Notes: generated from the letters alone by a model not told the origin. 64,000 nt of DNA from Nitrobacter sp051912485 (GCF_051912485.1 NZ_CP196822.1:2666001-2730000), one strand, 5' to 3'; counted from the first letter of the stretch, positions 34,760 to 45,257 are shown. A program made the numbers and translations.

Positions 34760-35434
34760 CTAGTCGCTCTCCATCATCACATAACCAACTCCCCGAATGG
34801 TGGTGATCCTGACCTTTGCGCCGATATCGAGAAGCTGCTTGCGCAGGCGATGCACATAGACCTCGACGGCATTGGAAGCGACATCTCCGGTGAGGCCGAA
34901 GATCTGGTCTTCGAGAAGTTTTTTGGAGACGACGCTACCCTTCCGGCGCAACAGCAATTCGAGTACCGCAATTTCTCGAGCAGAGAGATTTTGCGGCTTC
35001 ATGTCGACAAACGCCTGTCGGCCTTCAGTGTCGAACGTCACGTTCGAAAGCCGTAATGAACTGCCAAGCAACTGTCCCGGGCGCCTGAGGAGCGCCTCGA
35101 GCCGCGCCACCAGTTCGTCAAAGGCGAAAGGCTTGACAAGATAGTCGTCTGCTCCGCTCCGGAGGCCGTTAACGCGATCCTCCACCCCGCCGCGTGCAGT
35201 GAGGACGAGCACTGGAATGGGGTCTTTGCGATGCCGCAGTTCGCGAAGGATCGAAAGCCCGTCGCCATCAGGCAAACCCAGATCCAGAATTAACGCGGCA
35301 TAACGGGTCGTTCCAAGCGCGCTAAATGCGTCCGACACGCTGGCCAGAAGATCGATCTCATAGCCAGCCGCCTGCAACCCCTTCGCCAGAAGGTCAGCCA
35401 GTTCTTCGCTATCCTCCACAATCAGGATTCTCAT
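34760..35434 (-). CDS. OmpR-family response regulator
   Basis: A 224-residue regulator with a receiver domain (phospho-acceptor Asp in AALILDLGLPDGDG, Lys in DDYLVKPFAF) and a C-terminal winged helix (ISAREIAVLELLLRR-type start through VEVYVHRLRKQL). It is first in a two-gene operon with the histidine kinase and divergent from the RND efflux operon. TGTAAG direct repeats in the shared promoter region are likely binding sites. Confidence 0.94.
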   Translation of the reverse strand: MRILIVEDSEELADLLAKGLQAAGYEIDLLASVSDAFSALGTTRYAALILDLGLPDGDGLSILRELRHRKDPIPVLVLTARGGVEDRVNGLRSGADDYLVKPFAFDELVARLEALLRRPGQLLGSSLRLSNVTFDTEGRQAFVDMKPQNLSAREIAVLELLLRRKGSVVSKKLLEDQIFGLTGDVASNAVEVYVHRLRKQLLDIGAKVRITTIRGVGYVMMESD

Positions 35435-35520
35435 GGGATGGCCTCTTTGATCCGCCTGTTGCCCTGGTTGGGATCAGACGGGCAGATGCTGGCGTCATTC
35501 CGATCTCGCGGAAGTCCGAT

Positions 35521-35577
35521 TGTAAGCTGTGTGTAAGGTAGCTGTCATAATCGTCGCTGTAAGGCTGTCGTAAGAGG
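35521..35577. promoter_or_regulatory. TGTAAG direct repeats, candidate response-regulator operator
   Basis: TGTAAG occurs at 35521, 35532 and 35558, with the variants TGTCAT (35543) and TGTCGTAAG (35566-35574) between and after them. The first three units are spaced 11 bases apart, one DNA helical turn, as for OmpR-family dimers. The block lies in the 297-bp region between the divergent regulator and RND operons. Confidence 0.5.
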
Positions 35578-35731
35578 CAACTCCTATACCAGATATGCCG
35601 TGCATCGGGATCAGTGCTCATCAGCAAAATCGCCAGAGCCGGCAAGATCTTGAGCCAAAATCATCGATTCCTGACGAAGCGGGCTGCCCTGGGACGTCCG
35701 GCAGAGCACGAGGAAGTGGAGATACCAAGTC

Positions 35732-36988
35732 ATGCTTCGTCTTGTGTCACTCTGGCGAGCGTGGACAATCCCGCGGACCGTCATCGGCCTGATGACCGCA
35801 TTGGCCATGATTGCCGCGGCCGCGATCGTTCTGAAGGTCGATCGTGGCAGCGCCACCCGCAATTCCACTTTGGACAGTGAAATCAGGCGGCCGGACGGAA
35901 AGCTCCGCCTCACAGCATCGCAATGGGGCACCGTGACGGTGCAGCCTGTCGAGCAACACGCATTTCGCTCTGAATTTCGCACGGAAGGCAAGATCGCAAT
36001 CGATCAGAACCGGTCTACCCGGATCTTTCCGCCCTACGCGGGCCGGGTGACAAAATTGATGGCTGCTCCCGGTGATGACGTTCAGAAAGGGCAGCTTCTT
36101 TTTGTGATCGCGGCGGCGGACTCCGTCGACGCCCAGAAGGATTTCGTTGTTGCTTTGACGACCCGGAACAAAACGATTTCCCAGGTCAACCTCGCGCAGA
36201 CAGTCGAGCGAAGGATGTCGACCCTGGCCAAGGACAAGGCAGCGTCGCAGAGAGAATGGCAGGAGGCCCAGGCCAATCTCACCGCTGCGGAGAACGATTC
36301 TCGTTCTGCGGAAATCGCCCTTCAGGCGGCGCGCAACCGGTTGCGGCTGGTCGGAAAAACCGATGCGGAAATTGAAGCCTTCGAGAAAATGGGCGCGCTC
36401 ACGCCCGATGCTCCGGTTTACGCGCCGCTGGCTGGGACCGTTCTGCAACGCAAGATCGGCCCGGGACAGTACGTCAGTGCCGGCGCAGGCGATAGCGATC
36501 CGGTGTTCTTGATCGGAGATACGTCGAAGGTCTGGATCGTGGCCTATGTGCGCGAGACCGATGTCGCCAAGGTGCGAATCGGCGAGCGGCTGACATTCAA
36601 GGTGCTGACCCAGCCAGACCGTTTGTTCGAGACGCGGATTGACTACGTTGCGCCGGGAATTGATCCGGATAGCCGTCGCCTTCTGGTCCGGGCCAGCGTC
36701 GACAATGCGGACGGGCTGCTCAAACCCGAGATGTTTGCGAGTGTCACGATCGTCACCAGCGAAGGGGCACCGACGCCGGCCGCGCCTCTGGAGGCGGTGA
36801 TCTATGAAGGCAGCAACGCACGGGTTTGGGTTGTCGGTGACGACCAATCGGTCGAATTGCGTCAGATCACGCCTGGACAATCAGACGGTCGGATGATCCA
36901 GGTGCTCGACGGACTTCGTCCGGGTGAGAAGATCGTCACGCGCGGCAGCCTGTTCATTGACCGAATAACGGCTTCCAAACAAACCTGA
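35732..36988 (+). CDS. RND efflux membrane fusion protein
   Basis: This 418-residue periplasmic adaptor (HlyD/CzcB family) has an N-terminal membrane helix (VIGLMTALAMIAAAAIVL). A lipoyl half (IFPPYAGRVTKLMAAPGDDV), a coiled-coil hairpin (about 130-200), the second lipoyl half (VYAPLAGTVLQRKIGPGQYV), a beta-barrel and a membrane-proximal domain (VWVVGDDQSVELRQITPG) follow. GGAGATACC precedes the ATG. It is the first gene of an RND-type tripartite operon and probably linked to the divergent two-component system. No metal-binding His/Met-rich tail is seen. Confidence 0.92.
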   Translation: MLRLVSLWRAWTIPRTVIGLMTALAMIAAAAIVLKVDRGSATRNSTLDSEIRRPDGKLRLTASQWGTVTVQPVEQHAFRSEFRTEGKIAIDQNRSTRIFPPYAGRVTKLMAAPGDDVQKGQLLFVIAAADSVDAQKDFVVALTTRNKTISQVNLAQTVERRMSTLAKDKAASQREWQEAQANLTAAENDSRSAEIALQAARNRLRLVGKTDAEIEAFEKMGALTPDAPVYAPLAGTVLQRKIGPGQYVSAGAGDSDPVFLIGDTSKVWIVAYVRETDVAKVRIGERLTFKVLTQPDRLFETRIDYVAPGIDPDSRRLLVRASVDNADGLLKPEMFASVTIVTSEGAPTPAAPLEAVIYEGSNARVWVVGDDQSVELRQITPGQSDGRMIQVLDGLRPGEKIVTRGSLFIDRITASKQT

Positions 36989-37007
36989 CGAATACAGGTA
37001 ATTCGCA

Positions 37008-40000
37008 ATGATCCATCCGGTCGTCGCGTTTGCATTGAGGCAGCGCGTTCTGATGCTGGTCATGTTCATCATGACGCTGGCCGGCGGGATCGCTGCGTTC
37101 AAGGTTCTGAATATCGAGGCCTATCCCGATCCAGTTCCGCCCATGGTGGATGTCATCACCCAAAGCGCGGGACTCTCGGCCGAAGAGATCGAGCGCTACA
37201 TCACGATCCCGATTGAAACACAGCTCTCCGGCGTGCCGAACCTCCAGGTGATGAGAACGATTTCTCTTTACGGCCTGTCGGACGTCAAGCTGCAGTTTAC
37301 TTATGTCTATTCCTACGACGAGGCGCTCCAGCAGGTTCTCAACCGCCTGGCGCAACTCTCCGGCTTGCCGGATGGCGTCCAGCCCACCATCAGCCCGGTC
37401 AGCCCGATCGGTGAAATCTATCGCTACAGGCTGGTCGGTCCGCCAGGCTACAGCGTGCTGGATCTGAAGACCCTGCAGGATTGGGTTCTGCAGCGCCGTT
37501 TCCGCGCCGTTCCCGGCATTGTGGATGTCGTTGGATGGGGAGGGAAAACCAAGACCTTCGAATTGCAGGTAGACCTCGACAAGCTCATCGCACACGGCCT
37601 GACGCTGCCGCAATTGCTGCAGACGTTGCGTAGCAGCAACCTGAACGTCGGCGGTAACATCGTTAATCTCGGCACGCAGTCGGCTGTCGTTCGCGGTGTT
37701 GGCCTTATTCGGTCGGTCGACGACATCAACAACACGATGCTGACGCAAGTCGGCGGCAACCCGGTGCTCGTTCGTGACGTCGCGACAGTCATCATCGGAC
37801 ATCAGCCGCGCCTCGGCATCGCGGGGCAGGACAACGACGACGATATCGTCGAGGGCATCGTTCTGATGCGCCGTGGCCAGCAAAGCACCCCCACGATCGA
37901 GCGGGTGAAAGCGGAGGTCGAGCGCATCAACACCTCCGGAGTCCTGCCACCGGGCGTTCGAATCGAGCGCATCTACGACCGTCAGGATCTGATCGATACG
38001 ACAACCCATACCGTTCTGCATAACATGCTGGTCGGCATTCTATTGATTTTTGCATTGCAGTGGCTGTTTCTCGGCAATCTTCGCAGTGCCTTGATAGTCG
38101 GAGCGACGATTCCGTTCGCGCTCTTTTTCGCCATCGGCATCATGGTTCTGCGCGGAGAGTCCGCCAACCTGTTGTCCGTCGGAGCAATCGATTTTGGCCT
38201 GATCGTCGATGCGACAGTCATCATGGTGGAGCGGATATTCCGGCAGCTTGGGCATGACGCGCCCTCTCCTTCACAGGCGGATGCCGACTCATCCGGGTTC
38301 AGCGGCAAGCTGCTCGCCATTTATACCGCGGCTACCAGCGTCAATCGCTCGATCCTGTTCGCGACCGGAATCATCATTGCCGGGTTTATTCCGCTGTTCA
38401 CTATGAGCGGCGTGGAGGGGCATATCTTCGGTCCCATGGCGAAGACTTATGCATATGCCATTGCGGGAGGATTGATTGCGACGTTCACCGTGACTCCCGC
38501 GCTCAGTGCACTTCTGCTGCCTGAGCATGTCCAGGAAACTGAAACGTGGCTGGTGCGGACGCTCCATCGCTTTTACAGTCCAGTTCTGCGGCTCGCTGTC
38601 GCGAACCGGAGGCTCACGATCGTGCTGGCGCTGGCAATATTTATTCTAGCGGGCGTCGCGATGCGCTTCCTGGGATTGGAATTTCTACCCAAGCTCGAGG
38701 AAGGCAATCTTTGGGTGCGGGCCACCATGCCGGCTACGATTTCGCTTCAGGAAGGGAATGGCTACGCTAACCGCATGCGCAGGGTGATCCGCAGTTTCCC
38801 CGAAGTGGAAACGGTTGTCACCCAGCATGGTCGCCCGGATGACGGAACAGATGCCGCGGGCTTCTTCAATGTCGAGTTCTTCACACCGCTGAAGCCGATC
38901 AGCCAGTGGCGTCCCGGATTAAACAAGGAAAAACTGACGGACGAAATCCAGGCGCGGCTCAATGCGGAATTTCCAGGAACTGAATTCAATTTCTCGCAAT
39001 ACCTGCAGGACAATGTTGCTGAGCAGGTGTCAGGCGTGAAAGGCGAAAACTCGATCAAGGTATTCGGCAACGACTTGCAGGAACTGACGGATACGGCCGA
39101 CAAGATCAAGGCGGTACTGGCCACTGTGCCGGGGGTGACGGATCTCGGCGTATTCACATCGCTCGGTCAGCCAACCATCCAGATCGATATCGACCGAGAG
39201 CGCGCCGCGCGCTACGGATTGTCGCCCGGCGATATCAATTCGACCATCCGCACCGCTGTCGGCGGTGAATCTGCAGGGAACGTCTACGAGCCGGGAAGTG
39301 ATCGGCACTTCCCAATCGTCGTCCGGCTGGCCCCGCAATATCGTCAAAGCGCGGAAGCCATCAGCAAGCTGACGATCGGCGCATCGGGGCCAAAAGGAGT
39401 TACGCAGATCCCGTTGAGCGAGGTTGCGCGCATCCGGCTCGTCACAGGCCCATCATATATCTACCGTGAGCAGCAACAACGCTACTTGCCAATCAAGTTC
39501 AGCGTTCGTGATCGCGATCTGGGCAGCACCATCAAGGAAGCTCAACAACGGATCGCACAGGAAGTGCAATTGCCAGCCGGAACTCAGCTCCAGTGGGTCG
39601 GAGAATTCCGCAATCTGCAGGACGCGATTGGGCGGCTGCAAGTTGTCGTACCGCTGAGCCTCGCCATTATCGGGCTGTTGCTCTGGATCAATTTCACGTC
39701 CATGCGCGACATGCTGCTGGCAATGAGCGTCATCCCGATGGCCGTGATCGGCGGCATCTTTGCGCTGCTTGTGACTCACATTCCATTCAGCGTCTCGGCG
39801 GCTATCGGCTTCATCGCGCTGTTCGGCATTTCGGTGATGAACGGCATCTTGATCCTGTCGCAGTACAACCAACTCATCGGGTCGGGCCTGCAGCGAATCG
39901 ACGCGATCATTCAGGCGGGTGAGACTCAAATGCGGCCGGTCCTGATGACGTGCGTCATCGCGGGAATCGGCTTGTTGCCGGCCGCGATGTCCACCGGAAT

Positions 40001-40160
40001 CGGATCGCAGGTGCAGAAGCCGCTGGCGGTCGTAGTGGTCGGCGGAATGATGGTTGCTCCACTTGTCATCCTCGTCGTGTTGCCAACGCTGATCTCGCTA
40101 TTTTCTCGTCGAAAAATGGTGGCTGAGGCTGCCGAATCGGCACTTGAACCGGCAGAATAG
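37008..40160 (+). CDS. RND efflux pump, heavy-metal (CzcA/CusA-like) family
   Basis: This 1050-residue inner-membrane proton antiporter has the RND layout: helix 1 (RQRVLMLVMFIMTLAGG), two large periplasmic loops and two six-helix groups. Helix 4 carries GAIDFGLIVDATVIMVERI, where the DFG...D pattern is the heavy-metal-efflux (HME) signature, setting it apart from drug pumps. The exported ion cannot be told. It is 19 bp downstream of the fusion protein. Length and order are normal for HME-RND proteins. Confidence 0.92.
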   Translation: MIHPVVAFALRQRVLMLVMFIMTLAGGIAAFKVLNIEAYPDPVPPMVDVITQSAGLSAEEIERYITIPIETQLSGVPNLQVMRTISLYGLSDVKLQFTYVYSYDEALQQVLNRLAQLSGLPDGVQPTISPVSPIGEIYRYRLVGPPGYSVLDLKTLQDWVLQRRFRAVPGIVDVVGWGGKTKTFELQVDLDKLIAHGLTLPQLLQTLRSSNLNVGGNIVNLGTQSAVVRGVGLIRSVDDINNTMLTQVGGNPVLVRDVATVIIGHQPRLGIAGQDNDDDIVEGIVLMRRGQQSTPTIERVKAEVERINTSGVLPPGVRIERIYDRQDLIDTTTHTVLHNMLVGILLIFALQWLFLGNLRSALIVGATIPFALFFAIGIMVLRGESANLLSVGAIDFGLIVDATVIMVERIFRQLGHDAPSPSQADADSSGFSGKLLAIYTAATSVNRSILFATGIIIAGFIPLFTMSGVEGHIFGPMAKTYAYAIAGGLIATFTVTPALSALLLPEHVQETETWLVRTLHRFYSPVLRLAVANRRLTIVLALAIFILAGVAMRFLGLEFLPKLEEGNLWVRATMPATISLQEGNGYANRMRRVIRSFPEVETVVTQHGRPDDGTDAAGFFNVEFFTPLKPISQWRPGLNKEKLTDEIQARLNAEFPGTEFNFSQYLQDNVAEQVSGVKGENSIKVFGNDLQELTDTADKIKAVLATVPGVTDLGVFTSLGQPTIQIDIDRERAARYGLSPGDINSTIRTAVGGESAGNVYEPGSDRHFPIVVRLAPQYRQSAEAISKLTIGASGPKGVTQIPLSEVARIRLVTGPSYIYREQQQRYLPIKFSVRDRDLGSTIKEAQQRIAQEVQLPAGTQLQWVGEFRNLQDAIGRLQVVVPLSLAIIGLLLWINFTSMRDMLLAMSVIPMAVIGGIFALLVTHIPFSVSAAIGFIALFGISVMNGILILSQYNQLIGSGLQRIDAIIQAGETQMRPVLMTCVIAGIGLLPAAMSTGIGSQVQKPLAVVVVGGMMVAPLVILVVLPTLISLFSRRKMVAEAAESALEPAE

Positions 40161-40200
40161 AAAATTGGCTCCGGTGAACGATTGTAGAAAAGGACAGGTG

Positions 40201-41763
40201 GTGCGGAGAAGCTGGCAGAAAGCATTAGCGTCCGGTTCTTGGGAAAGCGGATGCGCTCACCAGCGGTTCCATGTGCGCCTCTTGATCGTGTCCGGATTAC
40301 TTTTCGTCTCGCAGGCGCTGACAGGTTGCGCGGTCGGGCCTGATTTCAAGCCTCAAGCGCCGCCGGAGACTACCAGCTACCTTTCCGACCCGGCCGGGGA
40401 TCGTGTCCCGGGGCATCCGATTGTGCACAACGCGGAGATCCCACCCCAGTGGTGGGAGTTGTTTCGTTCTCCCGCGCTGAACCGCATCGTGGAAGACGGG
40501 ATCGCGCACAATGCCGATCTTGCCGCTGCGGAGGCCGCTGTCAGGGTAGCGCAGGCTAACGCGCTGGCTCAGCGCGGCGCCCTCTTTCCCAGCGTGGCCG
40601 GTAATTTCGAATCTTCGCGCCAGCAGGTGCCGGTCGAGCTATCGTCTCCTCTCTCGTCGGGCGCAAACATCTTCAATCTGCACACTGGCCAGGTAACTGT
40701 TTCCTACATCGCCGATGTGTGGGGCGGGACACGTCGCATGGTCGAGTCCACTGACGCGCAAGCTGAAATGCGTGCGTTCCAGCGTGAAGCTGTCTATCTG
40801 ACGCTGGCGAGCAACATCGCGCTCGCTGCGATCGAGGAAGGCCGGCTGCGCGGACAGATCGCGGCGACCCGTCGGGTCATTGGTCTGCAGTCCGAGGTCT
40901 TGAGGCTATTGAAGCGGCAACAAGAGCAAGGGCAGATCGCCCTGACCGATGTTGCTGCACAGGAAACCGCGGTTTCGCAGACCAGGCTTCTGCTGCCGCC
41001 ACTCGAGAAGCAGCTGGGGCAGCAGCGTCATTTGTTATCGTTTTTGACCGGGCGCCTGTCGAGCGACGCGCCGGGGGAGACTTTCAATCTCGGCTCGTTG
41101 CGGATGCCGCGCCGTCTGCCTCTTAGTCTTCCAGCTGATCTCGTAAGACAGCGCCCCGATATTCGTGCCGCCGAAGCCAATCTCCATTCCACCAATGCAA
41201 TGATCGGAGTCGCGATCGCCAATCGTTTGCCGCAGATTTCCCTGACCGGGAATGTGGGCGCCGCAGCCGCCAGATTTGCGGATCTGGCTACCCCGGGAGC
41301 GGGGCTCTGGACGATAGCCGGCAGTGCGGCGCAGACTATTTTTGATGCGGGGACATTGGCAAACAAGCAGGTTGCTGCGGAAGAGGAAGCCAATCAGTCT
41401 CTCGCCCAGTATCGCAGCACAGTTCTCGCAGCGTTTCAGAATGTCGCGGACGTATTGCAGGCTCTTCAGGCCGGGACGCGCGCGATCAGCGCGGCAACCG
41501 ATGCGGAGCGATCCGCATCCGAGAGCATTGCGTTGGTGCGCAAACAGGTGGACCAAGGGCAGATCAGCGTGCCTCTTCTTCTGGCCGCACAGCAAGCGTA
41601 TCTGCAGACATCTCTTGCTCGCCTCGATGCGCAGGCATCGCAATTGGCCAATACGGTCGCGCTATTTCAGGCTCTTGGAGGCGGGTGGTGGAACAGAGAT
41701 GTTCCCGGGAACCTCGATCAATCTCGGCCCGGTCCACGACACACCACGGACTCAGCGGGATGA
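40201..41763 (+). CDS. NodT-type outer-membrane efflux lipoprotein
   Basis: About 520 residues from GTG 40201 (AAGGA six bases upstream; GTG 40198 and a frame to 40144 are alternatives). A lipoprotein signal ends at the lipobox LTGC, followed by AVGPDFKPQAPPETTSYL, the standard NodT start. Two TolC-type repeats follow, with LRRPDIRAAE-like LVRQRPDIRAAEANLHST in the middle. It forms the outer-membrane channel of the RND system directly upstream. Confidence 0.92.
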   Translation: MRRSWQKALASGSWESGCAHQRFHVRLLIVSGLLFVSQALTGCAVGPDFKPQAPPETTSYLSDPAGDRVPGHPIVHNAEIPPQWWELFRSPALNRIVEDGIAHNADLAAAEAAVRVAQANALAQRGALFPSVAGNFESSRQQVPVELSSPLSSGANIFNLHTGQVTVSYIADVWGGTRRMVESTDAQAEMRAFQREAVYLTLASNIALAAIEEGRLRGQIAATRRVIGLQSEVLRLLKRQQEQGQIALTDVAAQETAVSQTRLLLPPLEKQLGQQRHLLSFLTGRLSSDAPGETFNLGSLRMPRRLPLSLPADLVRQRPDIRAAEANLHSTNAMIGVAIANRLPQISLTGNVGAAAARFADLATPGAGLWTIAGSAAQTIFDAGTLANKQVAAEEEANQSLAQYRSTVLAAFQNVADVLQALQAGTRAISAATDAERSASESIALVRKQVDQGQISVPLLLAAQQAYLQTSLARLDAQASQLANTVALFQALGGGWWNRDVPGNLDQSRPGPRHTTDSAG

Positions 41764-41889
41764 TGTGCGTGTGATCTTATATCGGTGAGCCAAACTGGTT
41801 TGCCGGAACTTCCGGACAGGTTGCGCAAACTAGTCGGCCGGCTCAGTCTGGCTGAGAAAAAGGCGGCTCAAGGGATATTCCACCGCGCG

Positions 41890-42579
41890 TCAGCTTTCAC
41901 TTATGCGATATCCAATACCGGGCTCGGTCAGAATTATCCGCGGGTCATCGGCCTTGTCTTCGATCTTCTGTCGCAATTGGCCGACATAGACGCGCAAATA
42001 CTGCGTATCCGAGGTGTGTGCGACACCCCACACCGCCGCGAGAATTTGCCTGTGGGTCAAGACGCGACCGGCATTTCGCGCAAGAAACGACAACAACTCG
42101 AATTCCTTTGGCGTGAGCTTCAATTCAATTCCACCGCGCGTGATGCGGTGCCGCACGGCATCTATTTCAAGATCGCCGACACGAAGCAATGGTGTCTCCG
42201 CGTTGCGCTGCATGCGATGACGGAGTGCAGCACGCATCCGCGCCATGAGTTCTCCGACATTAAACGGTTTGTTGACATAGTCGTCCGCGCCGAGGTCCAG
42301 CGACTCGATCTTCTCCGCCTCTCGGTCGCGCGCAGACAGCACGATCACCGGCACATCTGACCACGCGCGCACCTGCCGGAGCACATCCTTGCCGTCGCCG
42401 TCCGCAAGCCCGAGATCAAGCAACACCACGTCGGGCGCGTCGGACGCGATGCGCTTGACAGCGTCGGCGGCCGTTGCGGTGCTTGACATGTCGTAACCGT
42501 TGGCCTCGAGGGCGGGCTTGAGGAAGCGCAGGATCGCCGCTTCATCATCGACAACCAGAACTCGCAGCCTTGCGCTCAT
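41890..42579 (-). CDS. kdpE: KdpE response regulator
   Basis: A 229-residue OmpR-family regulator: receiver domain with Asp in DVVLLDLGLADGDGKDVL and Lys in DYVNKPFNVGEL, then a winged helix (LKLTPKEFELLSFLARNAGR, YLRVYVGQLRQKI). It activates the kdp potassium-uptake operon at low potassium or high osmolarity. The start overlaps the kdpD stop by four bases. It is the last gene of the kdp cluster. Confidence 0.95.
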   Translation of the reverse strand: MSARLRVLVVDDEAAILRFLKPALEANGYDMSSTATAADAVKRIASDAPDVVLLDLGLADGDGKDVLRQVRAWSDVPVIVLSARDREAEKIESLDLGADDYVNKPFNVGELMARMRAALRHRMQRNAETPLLRVGDLEIDAVRHRITRGGIELKLTPKEFELLSFLARNAGRVLTHRQILAAVWGVAHTSDTQYLRVYVGQLRQKIEDKADDPRIILTEPGIGYRISES

Positions 42580-45257
42580 GTTGCGGCATTCTCTCGCGAA
42601 AACAGAATTGTAAACCGGGTACCGGGCCGCCCATGCACAGGGCTTTCGACCGTGATCGATCCGCGATGGGCGTCCATAATGCCCTTGGCAATGGCAAGAC
42701 CAAGACCGACCCCGTCGCCGCCGTCGCGCAATTCCCGCGCGCCGCGTCCCTTGACGAAACGGTCGAACACATGGACGAGCATATCTGGCGAAATGCCGGG
42801 GCCGTTGTCGGTCACGCGCACGGCAACGCCTAACGAATTGGCCTGAGCATCGATCATGACACGCGCATCCTGGGGGGTATGCACGAGCGCATTGGTCACG
42901 ATATTTCCGATCGCTTGCTCCGCCAGCGCTGCGTCGGCGCGCACCAGTGGAAGATCGAATGGCACGTTGACATCGATGTGTTGCGACGCGCCGCGACGGC
43001 GCGCGGCGCTGACGACGCGCTCAACGATCTCACGAAGGTCGATCCAATCGCTGCGCAGTTCCAGCGCCCCAGCGTCGATCCGCGTGATCGCCAGTAGATT
43101 GCGAACCATTTCGTCAAGGCCCTCGCTCTCCTGCTTGATCTGCGTCAGAAGATCGGTCTTGGCCGCAGCGTCGATCTTGTCGCCGTAACTCAGGAGACTC
43201 GTCGCCGCGCCGAGAATGGAGGACAGCGGTGTGCGGAAATCGTGAGAGATCGACGCCAGCAAGGTGTTGCGCACACGCTCGGTTTCTGTCGCAGTCCTGA
43301 CCCTGACCATCTCGCTCGCCAGCGCGGCCCGCTCGAGCGCCGCGGCGGCTTGCTCGGAAAGTGTGTCGAGCAAGGCGCGCGATTCTGAATCGAACGGCGG
43401 TGCCGCCTGATCTTTCGCGACACCGATGACACCGAGCGTCTTATCACCGATCCTCAGCGGGACAAAATACCACGGGATGATCGGTAACGTCCCGGTGTCA
43501 GCACCGGCAGGCTCCGCATGATTGAAAGCCCAGCGCGCCGCCGTCATGGCGGCAGGATCGAGCTCATCCTCCGGCGGCCACGCTGCGACCAGCGAGAGAT
43601 CGTCATCCTGTCCCAGCAGTACAACGACAGGCCGCGTCAGGCTCGCATGAAGTTCTCCGGCTGCCGCTTCCGCAATGTCGTCTCGCGTCGCCATTCCCGA
43701 GAGGCGACGCGTGAATTCGTAAAGGCGACGCATGGCGCGCACCCGACTTGCAGAGACCCGCGCCTGATTGCGGACACGGCCGGCCATCGCAGACGTGACA
43801 ATCGCCACGACCAAAAAGATGACGAGCGCCAGAAATTCATAGGGTTCGGCGATCGTTAAATTGTAGAGCGGCGGGATAAAGAAGAAATTGTAGACGAAGA
43901 ACGACAGAACCGAGGCGTAGATAGCGGGCCAGACGCCAAAGTTGATGGCGCTGACCAACACGGAAACCATGAACACCATCGACAGGTTCGGAATTGGCGT
44001 CAACTCTGTCAGAACCTTCCCGGCGCCGAGTGCCGCCGCGACCGCGAAGGTGACGTATACGAACTGAAGCGGCCGTAACGAGATTTTCTCCCGCGGCCAG
44101 CGCCTCGGCAGCGCCGGTTCATCGGTTCCGCTGACGATCAGATGGATTGCAATATCCTGCGTTCGCCGCACCAGCTCATGCGGCAGCGACCGGCGAAACA
44201 CTTCATTCAAAAGTCCACCACGAGAACGGCCAACCACGATCTGAGTGACATTTTCGAATTTCGCATAGCGGAGAAGCTCCGCAGGTAAATCCACGCTCGA
44301 CAGGGTTTGCGTCTCGGCGCCGAGACTTTCCGCCAGCTTCATCGCGTCATCGACGCAGCGGCGGGCGGCAGGATCGAGGCTTTCACCGGGCCGCTCAACC
44401 GTCACCGCGATCCACGGCGCATCCATCAAATCGGCGAGCCGCTTGGCAGCGCGAACCACAGCCGGCGACACTGGATCGGGACCGATACAAGCCAGGATGC
44501 GCTCGCCTGCGGCCCACGGTCCCTCGATCGCTTGCGCCTGCATCCGCTCGACCAGAGATGCATCGACCTGCTCCGCCGCGCGCCGCATGGCGAGTTCGCG
44601 CAGCGCGGTCAGATTTTGGGGCTTGAAGAAATTCTCGATCGCGCGCGCGGCGGTGTCATGAACGTAGACCTTGCCTTCGGCAAGCCGTTTCAGCAGTTCG
44701 TCCGGTGGAAGATCGACAAGAACAACCTCATCGGCCAGATCGAATACCTTGTCCGGAACGGTCTCGCGCACTCGAACTTTGCTGATCTTCTGGACAACGT
44801 CATTGAGACTTTCGAGGTGCTGGATGTTGAGAGTCGTCCAGATGTCCATGCCGGCGCGCAGCAATTCGTCGATATCCTGCCAGCGCTTGGGATGACGGCT
44901 ACCCGGCACATTGGTGTGCGCGTATTCATCGACCAGCAACAGGCTTGGCCGGCGCGCGCGAGCCGCGTCGAGATCGAATTCGTGCATCACCTGATTGCGG
45001 TAGATGATCGGCTTGCGCTGCAGTACCTCAAAGCCATCAAGAAGCTGCCCGGTCTCGCTGCGGCCGTGGGTTTCCACCAAACCTGCCACTACATCGCGGC
45101 CACCGGCGATTTCGCTGCGCGCCGCTGTCAACATCGCATAGGTCTTGCCGACGCCAGGCGCGGCGCCAAGAAAAATCTTCAGCCGCCCGCGCCCTTCCCT
45201 ATTCGCGAGACTTAGCAGCGCATCAGGTGACGCTCTCAATCCGTCCGACTCGACCAT
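42576..45257 (-). CDS. kdpD: KdpD sensor histidine kinase
   Basis: An 893-residue potassium/osmotic sensor. Domains in order: KdpD ATP-binding domain (Walker A IFLGAAPGVGKTYAML, then LLLVDEYAHTNVPGSRHPKR), USP-like domain (about 245-370), four transmembrane helices (about 400-500), GAF, HisKA (ASISHDFRTPLSSILGAATS) and ATPase (DNGPGISPDM, GVGLGLAIAKGI). The length is normal. It is coupled to kdpE. Confidence 0.96.
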   Translation of the reverse strand: MVESDGLRASPDALLSLANREGRGRLKIFLGAAPGVGKTYAMLTAARSEIAGGRDVVAGLVETHGRSETGQLLDGFEVLQRKPIIYRNQVMHEFDLDAARARRPSLLLVDEYAHTNVPGSRHPKRWQDIDELLRAGMDIWTTLNIQHLESLNDVVQKISKVRVRETVPDKVFDLADEVVLVDLPPDELLKRLAEGKVYVHDTAARAIENFFKPQNLTALRELAMRRAAEQVDASLVERMQAQAIEGPWAAGERILACIGPDPVSPAVVRAAKRLADLMDAPWIAVTVERPGESLDPAARRCVDDAMKLAESLGAETQTLSSVDLPAELLRYAKFENVTQIVVGRSRGGLLNEVFRRSLPHELVRRTQDIAIHLIVSGTDEPALPRRWPREKISLRPLQFVYVTFAVAAALGAGKVLTELTPIPNLSMVFMVSVLVSAINFGVWPAIYASVLSFFVYNFFFIPPLYNLTIAEPYEFLALVIFLVVAIVTSAMAGRVRNQARVSASRVRAMRRLYEFTRRLSGMATRDDIAEAAAGELHASLTRPVVVLLGQDDDLSLVAAWPPEDELDPAAMTAARWAFNHAEPAGADTGTLPIIPWYFVPLRIGDKTLGVIGVAKDQAAPPFDSESRALLDTLSEQAAAALERAALASEMVRVRTATETERVRNTLLASISHDFRTPLSSILGAATSLLSYGDKIDAAAKTDLLTQIKQESEGLDEMVRNLLAITRIDAGALELRSDWIDLREIVERVVSAARRRGASQHIDVNVPFDLPLVRADAALAEQAIGNIVTNALVHTPQDARVMIDAQANSLGVAVRVTDNGPGISPDMLVHVFDRFVKGRGARELRDGGDGVGLGLAIAKGIMDAHRGSITVESPVHGRPGTRFTILFSRENAAT

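Noticed and set aside
41785..42360. 191-residue plus-strand frame after the NodT-type gene
   Set aside because: It is fully antisense to kdpE, whose receiver and DNA-binding motifs are clear.
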